A stretch of 64,000 nt of DNA from Asterias rubens (taxonomy: Eukaryota; Echinodermata; Asteroidea; Forcipulatida; Asteriidae): positions 9,081,883 through 9,145,882 of the forward strand of contig NC_047081.1 in assembly GCF_902459465.1 (NCBI RefSeq). Direction: 5' to 3'. The position numbers and the translations under genes are program-made. Positions 55,901 to 64,000 of the stretch are shown here, in pieces. Numbering within the stretch: position 1 is the stretch's first letter; each line of letters begins with the position of its first letter. The notes beneath the pieces are model-generated. The model ran no database searches and was not told the DNA's origin. It saw nothing but the letters and a program-made list of their open reading frames with translations.

Positions 55901-58370
55901 TTGTCATTTCTTGGTCTGTAGCTTCTGCAGTCGTTGTCATTTCTTGGTCTGTAGCTCCTACAATCATTGTCACTTCTTGATCTATAGCTCCTACAATCTT
56001 TGTCATTTCTTGGTCTGTAGCTCCTACAATCTTTGTCACTTCTTGATCTATAGCTCCTACAATCTTTGTCATTTCTTGGTCTGTAGCTCCTACAATCTTT
56101 GTCACTTCTTGATCTGTAGCTCCTACAATCTTTGTCATTTCTTGGTCTGTAGCTCCTGCAGTCGTTGTCATTTCTTGGTCTGTAGCTTCTGCAGTCGTTG
56201 TCATTTCTTGGTCTGTAGCTTCTGCAGTCGTTGTCATTTCTTGGTCTGTAGCTCCTACAATCATTGTCACTTTTAGATCTATAGCTCCTACAATCTTTGT
56301 CATTTCTTGGTCTGTAGCTCCTGCAGTCGTTGTCATTTCTTGATCTGTAGCTCCTACAATCATTGTCACTTCTTGATCTGTAGCTCCTACAATCTTTGTC
56401 ATTTCTTGGTCTGCAGCTCCTACAATCTTTGTCATTTCTTGGTATGTAGCTTCTGCAGTCGTTGTCACTTCTTGATCTGTAGCTCCTGTAGTCATTGTCA
56501 TTTCTTGGTCTGTAGCTTCTGCAGTCGTTGTCATTTCTTGGTCTGTAGCTTCTGCAGTCGTCGTCATTTCTTGGTCCGTAGCTTCTGCAGTCGTTGTCAT
56601 TTCTTGGTCTGCAGCTCCTACAATCATTGTCACTTCTTGGTCTGTAGCTTCTGCAGTCGGTGTCATTTCTTGGTCTGTAGCTTCTGCAGTCGTTGTCATT
56701 CCTTGGTCTGTAGCTCCTACAATCATTGTCACTTCTTGATCTGTAGCTTCTGCAGTCGTTGTCATTTCTTGGTCTGTAGCTTCTGCAGTTTTTACTGTTT
56801 CTTGATCTGTAGCTTCTGCAGTCGTTGTCATTTCTTGGTTTGTAGCTCCAACAATCTTTGTGATGTCTTGGTTTGTAGCTCCTGCAATCTTTGACATTTC
56901 TTGGTTTGTAGTTTCTGCAGTCTTTGTCATTTCTTGGTCTGTAGCTCCTACAATCTTTGTAATTTCTTGATCTGTAGCTTCTGCAGTCGTTGTAATTTCT
57001 TGGTCTGTAGCTCCTACAATCATTGTCATTTCTTGGTCTGTAGCTCCTGCAATCTTTGGCATTTCTTGGTCTGTAGCTCCTGCAGTCTTGGTCATTTCTT
57101 GGTCTGTAGCTCCTGCAGTCTTGGTCATTTCTTGGTCTGTACCTCCCACAGTCTTTGTCATTTCTTGGTCTGCAGCTCCCACAGTTGACCTTTGGTTCGG
57201 TACGAGATCGTCTTTAGTACCATAAGAGAAAGTCGATTTATTATAACTAGGAACTTTGAGATAGTTTATGCTGGTGTTTGGTGCAGGCTGACTTGTCTGT
57301 GGTAACTCAATAATATGTTGCACCGTTACAACCACACTATTGTGTGTGATCTCCTTCTCATCGTGCGAAAACCCCGCATTGTACGTTCCTAAAACTCTAG
57401 ATGTGTTGATAGTTATACCAGATGTTGGACGCAAATCACCACCAGACTCAACTTTAATATGGATAGCGGATACGTCTCGTGACTGACGTCTTAAGTCGCC
57501 CCTCTGCGCTATGTTCCTTTGCTCCCTCTTGGCCAGAGTCTTCCCTATTCTCTTGTACACATAATAGTACAGGGTAATCACAACGATAACGGGTATCCAG
57601 AAGAATAAAATAGGCGAGATGATGCTGACTGCGAGACTCTCCACGTATTGTGGCTGGCAGGTGCCATCTTTGATATTCCTACCGCCAGCGAACACTGGCC
57701 AGAGTACAGTTATTGGCAGCCAAATACACGTCGGTATGATATAAGTCAATGCGATAAGCGACAGGGCTACTCGTTTCGTTCGCCATTTACGGCGATGATA
57801 AAATGGTTTCTTAAAAGCCACGAAGCGGTCCAAGCTTATAGCCACGGCACTCACAACTGAAAAATGACTGAAAGCATGATCACAGAAGACGAATACATCA
57901 CAGAAGATTTCATCGAAGGGCCAATACCCTAAAATAAACACTAACCCATAGAGCGGCATGCACACACAGCCAACCATGAGATCCGCTATAGACAAACTGA
58001 GTATGTAATAATGGGTATAAGTCTGAAGATGTTTGTAGCGACAAAACGCTGTGATCACAAGTAAATTTCCAGTGATTGTCACAAGTACGAAGATCAAAAC
58101 TATCACCGAGACGATGATCTGGACCCATACCGGTAAATGCGTCGGAACGACCGTTGGTAGCACCCTGCCTACTATATCGACGCTGACCGCTCGAGTGATG
58201 CCATCGGAAAAATTGAAGAACTCAGATGTGGGCGATGATGCATATGAGGCTGTTGTACTCTCTATACTATTAATAACATCTCCTGATTGGGAGCGCACGG
58301 TACCAGTTAATAACTGTCCATCAGATGTTGTGTTGTCAATCGGGGAGAGTTCAATAGCTGGTATCTCCAT
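49982..58370 (-). CDS. Muscarinic-acetylcholine-like aminergic GPCR with giant repeat loop (1165 aa, 2 exons)
   Basis: A rhodopsin-class plasma-membrane receptor. Exon 1 is 58370-55053 and exon 2 is 50161-49982 (TAA), joined in phase 0 just before TM7. The N-terminus has NxT/S sites at 13 and 54. Landmarks: GN at 101-102 (TM1), SIAD with Asp130 (TM2), Cys157 and Cys238, Asp164 (the amine-binding position of TM3), DRF 181-183, Trp217 (TM4), WLP 1083-1085 (TM6), NPFCY 1119-1123 (TM7) and a short basic tail. CNDCIP before TM7, NSTLNPFCYA and WPVFAGGRN..GTC resemble muscarinic receptors, so that is my best guess, with other amine receptors as alternatives. Loop 3 is about 790 residues long, of which 400-1037 are 58 exact 11-residue repeats. 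Without splicing, exon 1 would read on for a few codons and end inside TM7. Confidence 0.9.
50262..50353 (-). repeat. Family A MITE fragment in the GPCR intron
   Basis: CGACAACCAATTGAGCTAAA to AGACTGGTCTTCGACAA, about 100 bp upstream (in transcript sense) of the second exon's acceptor. Confidence 0.75.
51058..51442 (+). mobile_element. Family A MITE, full length
   Basis: TTAAAGGACAGTGGACACTA to GTGTCCACTGCCTTTAA. The central hairpin is partly replaced by a T-run at 51236. Confidence 0.9.
51439..51603. repeat. Right half of a family D element, abutting family A
   Basis: It begins at the shared TTAA with ATGGAGTCAAAATATAAATT, continues AAACCGTGCAATTTCAAGG and ends ATCCAAGGCAACGTGTTC. Confidence 0.75.
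52097..52482 (-). mobile_element. Family A MITE, full length
   Basis: TTAAAGGCAGTGGACACTAT to AGTGTCCACTGCCTTTAA with exact end repeats. Confidence 0.9.
52655..53060. repeat. Diverged family D-like inverted repeat
   Basis: The ends AGAGGGCACATTGCCTCATC and ATCCGAAGGCAACGTGCCCA echo family D's ends. The interior has ACAGACCGTGTTCTGTCATA and TGAATCATTATACACTGTAT. Confidence 0.5.
53216..53577 (+). mobile_element. Family A MITE, diverged
   Basis: TTAAAGGCACTGGTGATTGT to CACATCCAATGCCTTTAA. Part of the left end is deleted. Confidence 0.8.
53737..54088 (-). mobile_element. MITE family C
   Basis: It starts ATAAAGCCATTGGCAC and ends AGTGTCCAATGGCTTTAA. The interior has ATTCTCGATATCGAGAATTA (perfect hairpin) and GACACGGCGAAACGTGC. 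It is the inverted counterpart of 22276-22636. Confidence 0.8.
54432..54880. repeat. 21-bp minisatellite in the GPCR intron
   Basis: About 20 units of CTTGGTCAGCCCGACCCGTG(T), well ordered at 54446-54760 and decaying to the right. The unit is seven codons, so several frames on both strands stay open (minus strand: DTGRADQ repeats). There is no start, splice site or partner exon to support translation. Confidence 0.95.
55260..57173 (-). repeat. 33-bp coding minisatellite, 58 units, in GPCR loop 3
   Basis: The consensus unit encodes TDQEMTTTAEA or TDQEMTKIVGA. TDQE is the fixed core and the last six positions alternate among TTTAEA, TKIVGA and TMIVGA. There are exactly 58 units with no frameshift or stop over 1914 bp. 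Units near the TM5 side (KTAGA type) and at the TM6 side are the most diverged. Confidence 0.97.
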
Positions 58371-58943
58371 AATGAGCAGTCAAGATAATAAAACAAGCAT
58401 CAAACGAAACTTTCTGTGATTCAGTTCTCCAAAACGATAACATGCAAAAGCAACATACCCTCTGAAGGTTGCTTTTAAATGAAGAACTACCAAGCGGTAT
58501 AATGGTCATCATTTACTTTAGTTCAGAGAGGACACTACTTGAAGATTTGTTGATAATCCGAACCCAGGTCTTGTCTTATCTTGTATGGAAAAAAATGCGT
58601 AAAACTCTAATTCGCCGAAGCTGTCTCCAAATTACATGTTACCATAGTAACGATCACCCACCCGCCTGTCACGTGTGAGGTACGAGGATGCATGTATTGT
58701 GTTGTGCTCACTGTGTTGTGGACATGTTCAGTTGTGTCATGTCGGCAGCGGAAAGAATATAGGCCCATAGCCCCTCCCACACGAGAGCAATTTAGCAAGG
58801 GACCCTTGCTAAAATTCTTGCAAGGTTGTAAAATTGTACCAATTAACGTAGGCCTACCTCGTGTGAAAAGACAACTGTGTTTGTAGTGTTCAACTGAATT
58901 GTTGTCTTATATACACTGAACTGGACCCAATTTCATAAAGCTG

Positions 58944-59130
58944 TTAAAGGCAGTGGCCACTATTGGTAGTTACTCAAAATAATTATTTGCATAAAACCTT
59001 GGTGACGAGTAATGGGGAGAGGTTGATGATATAAAACATTGTGAGAAACGGCTCCCTCTGAAGTGCCATAGTTTTAGAGAAAGAAGTAATTTTCCACGAA
59101 TTTGATTTCGAGACCTCTAATTTAGAAATT
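58944..59130 (-). mobile_element. Family A MITE, truncated
   Basis: TTAAAGGCAGTGGCCACTAT to about TCGAGACCTCTAATTTAG. It follows a short family E end (CCCAATTTCATAAAGCTG) directly. Confidence 0.8.
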
Positions 59131-59576
59131 TAATGGTTTCATCAGAAAAACTGAATTCAGACAATGGAGGCCGTTTGTAAACCGATTGCACGACTTTTCT
59201 CATTGGTGTGATTCAATAACTTGAATTTTTAATCGGGTCTGAGCAGGATTGTTTTGGACAGTGCCTAAACATCGCTATAAGGGAATGATTTGTGCACTTT
59301 TCGTAATTGCTCCAAATATTATGAATGATCTTAAAAAGCACTACGGAGCTGTTGGCATTATAAAATATCGTTAGAATTAATTTAATAACGAAACCCTTTG
59401 AAATGAGACAAGTGTAGTTTAAAAAGAAGGTGATGTTAGTGTTCGAAAGGCGTCGTGCGGGCATGAAGCCTTTTCTCATGCATCTGATCGCACAAAATTT
59501 GCTTCGATGATCATTAATATCCTGAATTTGAGCATGTTTGTTAAGGATTTGAAACTTTGAATGATGGTATTACGAT

Positions 59577-59658
59577 ATGGAAAGGTTTGCGGTAACACCA
59601 TGTGATGACTATCTCTAATGAGTTACATTACAAACCTGTTACCGCAAACCTTTCCATA
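59577..59658. repeat. 82-bp palindrome with GTTTGCGGTAAC arms
   Basis: ATGGAAAGGTTTGCGGTAAC pairs with GTTACCGCAAACCTTTCCAT. The spacer is about 40 bp. The core TTACCGCAAAC also occurs singly near 10903, 11670 (reversed) and 11794. Confidence 0.9.
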
Positions 59659-60182
59659 ATATTATGTTTGTTAGTTTGCAATGCATCATGTCGGATACAC
59701 CAAGTGAGGCTATACCGTCTGTGACAAAAATTACCAAGCGTTTATAACATCCTAAGAAATGATATAATCCCAACACTTTTCGGCGCCGAGTCTGATGACA
59801 ATTTATAGAACTCATTATTAAAATACATTGACAGAATTACTTTGTTAGTTTACCCTTTGCAGTGCTGGGAATGTGAGCGAGGGCAAATTATATTGTGATT
59901 GAAACTACTAGTTGTTGACGCAAAATGTCATGACATTAAGATTCTTAGATATTACTTGAAGGTTCTCTTCGTGTGGGGGAAGGAACTCCGGGAAGCCTTT
60001 CAAAAAGAAAATTCAGGTTTTTGAAAAAAGATGCCCTTGTATTGTAATTATTTACAGTGCCCTGGGAAATTAAATTGGGACATTTCGTAACTTGATAAAA
60101 ATCAGTTCAACCTTCTACAACGTAATATGAAATTCAGGTATTTTGCAACCATTATAGTTTGGTACAATTAATTTCATTAGCT

Positions 60183-60230
60183 TTCTTCTTCTTCTTCTTC
60201 TTCTTCTTCTTCTTCTTCTTCTTCTTCTTC
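60183..60230. repeat. (TTC)n microsatellite
   Basis: About 15 TTC units. Confidence 0.95.
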
Positions 60231-61451
60231 TTTTTCCTTTGTGTTGTGTTTCCGTTATCTTGTTATCAATAAGACACGCATTGTTTTGTTCACAGAGTTG
60301 TGGGATAGGGACTGTGTTGTTATAGTCCTATTGTTCGCCTATGGAGAATTTCTAAATAATTGGGGTCTGGGATCATTGAACCATTGAGGATGTATTTTTC
60401 TTCCTCCATGGTTGAACTTTTTGCCAACAGCTCATATAGTTTGATTGTGTACATGACTCTCCATAGACCTTTATTAAACAACCGGGAACCCCTTTCTTTA
60501 GGTCCCTGGTCTTAATAAGGAAACCTCTAACCATACAGACACACACGATGGTATTTTAAACTTCATATACAATACTCACCATCCTTTGTCCTCACCACTT
60601 TACTCCTAAAATTCGATTGGCTATAATTTCCCGTTTTTCTGGATCCCTTCCCTTTCCTTTGCTCTCCCTGTTACTTTAAATAATTATGTATGCCTCGTAA
60701 GAAGCTGGTTTGGATCGAAAGCCAAGGCCATCTTCCCTACTAAAAAAAAATGTAGGCTATCATTGTTATTATTATTTTTTTTAGGGGCGGGGCATTTATT
60801 TTCTGATGGGCATGTTGCAGGAATTCAGTGCTGGACAGAACTAACTCATTGTGTATCAACCTTTTGGCGTGTGCTTCTGGATGTAAAATGTCTAATTCCT
60901 GAATATAAAAATGTTATGAACATTAACGAGGCGGAGTCAGTAAACACTTTTTAAAACCTACTAGCCTACACTACAACACAGAAGGCCTACATGTATTTTG
61001 TAAAACGAGCCAAAACGTAAAAAGCAAATTAATAGCCTAAAGTGTACATACCGCCCTCTCGTGTCAGCGTCTGATAACATCGTAATCGTTCTCAGTAAAA
61101 AGAAGCAACAAACTTAAAGTCGATCCCAGGTTCACAAACCATGTGTACGGTTGCAGGTTGGTGGGAACCGGACACAAACACGCCAATGGCGATTTCTGGT
61201 GTTGAGTCATTTCCGTGTTTGTTGTTTTGGCCTTCAGTCTTGTGTGACGTAGAATTAGAAGTGCTTTTTATTCGTCATTTTCCCTACTTGAGAGTAGAGA
61301 GACAATGACAAAGTTCAGTAAAAGTTGAGTTCAAACTTCATCGCCAAGAATTAGAGTTGAGATTCCTAGAGTATTTGAGTACAGAATCGGGCAGTAAGAC
61401 TTGAGAGAAAGAGTAAAATTTAGGAGTTTTGTTTTCGTGTCGTTTGTGAAC

Positions 61452-64000
61452 ATGACTCTCCAGCAGAATTTCAGTGTGTTGTTGTGTGCCATTTTCGTTG
61501 TTGTGCCTTTGGTAAGTCAAGTGAATTTTCACTCTTCTATTTTTGTAAGGATACTAAACATGCTAAATAAAAGTCAATTGAATAAAGGCCTACTAGTATT
61601 ATTACTAATAATAACTATATAAATAAATAAAGTATACAAAAAATATTCCTTTTTTTTGTAAAAAAATGAATGAAAAAGTGGTGGCAAGATTCAGATTTTA
61701 TGGTGGATACAGAAAGTTTTCCAAAAGAGCAAACATTCCCTTTTCCTTCCCACACACAGTGCCTTTCCTTTTTGAACATTCAATTGTGCAAGAAGAAGAA
61801 ATAATAGATTTAAAAACAAAATTATACCTATTTTAACGTATTTCCTTTGTCTTGTTGTCATTTTTATCGCAGATAAAATCTTGTTTTCCCATTTCCTTTA
61901 TGTTCACCTTTTTCCATTGCTTCTTTCAAGATGTTACACTCTTCGTTCTGAAAAGATCTTTGTTGTTTTTTATAAAGTTAGTTTGACTTTCTGATTTTTC
62001 TTTCTGTAGGTCTGTGCGGCTAATGGTCGATTCAATGCTGCGAAACGAAAGACACATGACTTGTGGAATGACCAGACCACACAGGAGCAAAGACCAGTTA
62101 ACAAGAGAGGTATTCGATCTACATCATACAGTTCTCATCATTCAGTTTCAGTTGGTTTAGACGAGCTTTCCGTCAAGGGAACTTGGCAAACTCCCACAAG
62201 GGGATATAAACACCAAGCTGGCAACAGACAATCTCTCTCATACAAAAATTGGTTTAAAGTCGCGATAACGTAACCCTCCTCCCGGCGGCTGGCGGGAGGA
62301 GGGTTACGTTATCGCAACTAAAAGCCTGTAAGCACAACAATTTGCTTAGCATGAAATTTCTTCCTTGATAAAAACAGGATTACCAAGCAAATTTCCACAT
62401 GATTTTCAAGATAAGCAAACAACAGCTGAATGTCAGTAACGAGCAATTAAATGCAAAAAAAATTAAAATTTGGTTGGAAATCTTGTTTTTATCAAGGAAT
62501 AAATTTTATACTAACCAAATTTGTGTGCTTACAGGCTTTATGAAATTGGGCCCTGAATCTCCGTTTCAGATTTCTTTGCCAGCAATAACTGCAAGCAATG
62601 AGTATGAGTCAAGTATGCCTTTATTCCCTGCAGGCCTGATACTTCACGGAGGCGACTACATGGATTACCTCCGTGCCCCCTGGTCAATGCCTTGGTGCCC
62701 TTGAAATGCCTTGGTGCCCTCCAGTGGAAATTTACCTTACAGGGTGGCTTTTACCGAGGAGATAATGCCTTGGTGCCCTTGCCATTCTAAAAATTGAGCA
62801 TACAGGGCCTGTCTCTGATTTTTGTACTTTGTCCTAAAACAAAATATTTATTTTCTTCTGATATCTCTTGCAGCAAACAAGCAGAATGCTTGCCCTAAAG
62901 AAGATTCACCCTACGGGAGTTGTGAGAAGAGTTGTTCTGGTGATAGCGACTGTGACGGCGCTTTGAAGTGTTGCTCACATGGTCCAGAGGGCTGCGGAAC
63001 ACAATGCAAGGAAACTGTTAAAGGTGGGAGTCATTTTGATAATTGAACTGTCACAAAATTCATTTTAAAAGGCACTGTGACACCTTTGCTAATTGTCAAA
63101 GACCAGTCTTCTCAATTGGTGTGTCCCAACATATATGCATAGAATAACACTGTGAAGTTGCAAGAGGATAATGAAAGAAAACACCCTTGATGCACTAATT
63201 TGTGTGCTTTGAGATGCCTAAAAAAGGCTTTGACAGACCAGTAGTCTGTTAATATTTGAGTGAGAAATTACCTCTTTCTCAAAAAGTACGTTACTCCAGA
63301 GGGAGCCTTTTCTCACAATGTTTTATACTACTAACAGCTCTCAATTGCTCACTACCAAATAAGTTTTATGCTAACAATTATTTTTGAGTCCCAAAAATTA
63401 CTTGTAGTATCCAGTGTCTTTAATGAATGATTTAACCATTTATATTGTACACATCCAAGGGAACATCTATAAGTAAAAAAAAAAGGAATGTTCAGAAAGT
63501 TCTAATATTATTAGTTTTGATATACAAGGACTGTCGGACACCGAATTGTTAAAAACACTAACGTGCTTATTCAATCACGTAGGACTGCTCCCTATTCTTC
63601 AGCACAGTAATGCTGTTTTAACAGAGTGTTGTGGTTGTCCAATGTTGGCGTATGCACTATTTACATTTTGTAAGGGCCAGGCTGGGTTTACAGCATCCTA
63701 GAGCCAACCAGAGGTCGTAGGACTCTTATCGGCCTTTTTTTTTTAGATATGGCGGACACAGTGCTACAACACTTAAGGTTTGAGTAAATTTGTGTGTATT
63801 CACCCAGACCAAACAGTAGGCTCCTATCACGTCCGTCAGACCTCAAAAAGGCTGGCAGGGCAATCCGATGTGGAATGCTGAGATTGATGGCGCATAAACT
63901 GCTATAAAGGGTAGATGGTTCCAGATCTTAGCTTTTTTTCTGTTTACCCACAGAGACCATGTGTGATATCCCTTGCCCGAGGAACATTGACAGAGTATGT
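61452..64000 (+). CDS. Secreted WAP (four-disulfide core) protein, 3' partial
   Basis: Exons 61452-61511, 62010-62109, 62874-63023 and 63954 to the window edge, with GT..AG introns and consistent phases. Residues 1-24 are a signal peptide (MTLQQNFSVLLCAIFVVVPL, then VCAA), so the product enters the secretory pathway. A 30-residue linker carries dibasic KR sites at 32-33 and 52-53, possible propeptide cuts. Residues 60-98 form a WAP domain with eight cysteines (60, 70, 74, 80, 86, 87, 94, 98) in the family spacing: CPKEDSPYGSC, CDG..KCC, CGTQC. WAP domains are commonly protease inhibitors or antimicrobial, but which applies here cannot be read from the sequence. The fourth exon (ETMCDIPCPRNIDR) starts another cysteine-containing segment. 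It may end at 63994, where GTATGT could be a donor, or continue beyond the window. Confidence 0.85.
61645..61726. repeat. Fragment of family I repeat
   Basis: TTTTTGTAAAAAAATGAATG..AAAGTGGTGGC and GGATACAGAAAGTTTTCC match the right arm of family I. Confidence 0.6.
62263..62318. repeat. 56-bp near-perfect GC-rich palindrome in WAP intron 2
   Basis: GCGATAACGTAACCCTCCTC pairs with GAGGAGGGTTACGTTATCGC around a short GGCTGG centre. Confidence 0.92.
62315..62555. mobile_element. Family E inverted-repeat element
   Basis: It has CTGTAAGCACAACAATTTGC, TTGATAAAAACAGGATTACC and the complements, ending TTTATGAAATTGGGCCC. It follows the GC-rich palindrome directly, which has replaced its left outer end. 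Confidence 0.8.
62630..62810. repeat. Dispersed repeat related to the 98-bp satellite
   Basis: GCAGGCCTGATACTTCACGG, GGCGACTACATGGATTACCT, GCCCCCTGGTCAATGCCTTG and, after two GCCTTGGTGCCCT blocks, a GGGCCTG end. It ends about 65 bp before the WAP exon. Confidence 0.7.
63065..63422 (+). mobile_element. Family A MITE in WAP intron 3
   Basis: TTAAAAGGCACTGTGACACC to GTATCCAGTGTCTTTAA, starting 42 bp after the exon 3 donor. Confidence 0.85.

Larger units (their letters stand above)
58371..61451. other. Divergent upstream region between the GPCR and the WAP gene
   Basis: It holds a truncated family A element (58944), a palindrome (59577), a TTC microsatellite (60183) and otherwise AT-rich sequence. 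It must include both promoters. No TATA box could be assigned with confidence. Confidence 0.5.

Noticed and set aside
55284..57188. Long, almost continuous plus-strand open frames reading CSSYNLCHFLV-type repeats
   Set aside because: They are the antisense of the 33-bp coding array. A unit that is a multiple of three keeps several frames open on both strands, and no start or splice context supports a gene.

Overview
This window is AT-rich, intron-rich animal nuclear DNA, very dense in short inverted-repeat elements. The gene set (CYP2-clan P450s, an aminergic GPCR, a secreted WAP-domain protein), long introns with GT..AG borders, AATAAA signals and tRNA-derived SINEs all point to a metazoan. 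The dominant repeat (ends AGGCAGTGGACACTATTGG) looks to me like an echinoderm element, perhaps from a sea star. That is recall, not proof. No prokaryotic or viral genes were seen.

Layout. 1-2899 is repeat-rich DNA, probably intron of the first P450. 2900-11261 (+) is the 3' seven exons of a CYP17-like P450. 16054-30236 (+) is a complete nine-exon tandem paralogue (518 aa). The seven shared exons have the same phases and the same lengths, except one 3-bp difference. 34353-38767 (-) and 41140-45348 (+) are two head-to-head genes for small three-helix membrane proteins (154 and 129 aa). They are paralogous to each other, and I do not recognise the family. 49982-58370 (-) is a two-exon muscarinic-acetylcholine-like GPCR of 1165 aa whose third intracellular loop carries 58 in-frame copies of an 11-residue repeat. 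61452-64000 (+) is the start of a secreted WAP (four-disulfide core) gene that runs off the window.

Between and inside these genes lie about 30 copies or fragments of TTAA-flanked miniature inverted-repeat elements from at least six families. They often abut and share one TTAA. Other repeats include GGATTTCAC-ended palindromes, tRNA-derived SINEs, LINE 3'-end scraps, and a 20-unit 98-bp satellite that sits 15-30 bp after a P450 splice donor and appears to have grown out of a dispersed element.

The genes do not form a pathway. The links between neighbours are tandem duplication (P450s) and inverted duplication (membrane proteins). The most unusual points are the GPCR loop array, the loss of the I-helix threonines in the second P450, the undescribed-looking three-helix protein pair, and a near-identical 164-bp exon duplication whose breakpoint is exactly at a splice donor. 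Exon borders were placed by eye from splice consensus, phase and paralogue alignment; no transcript evidence was available.
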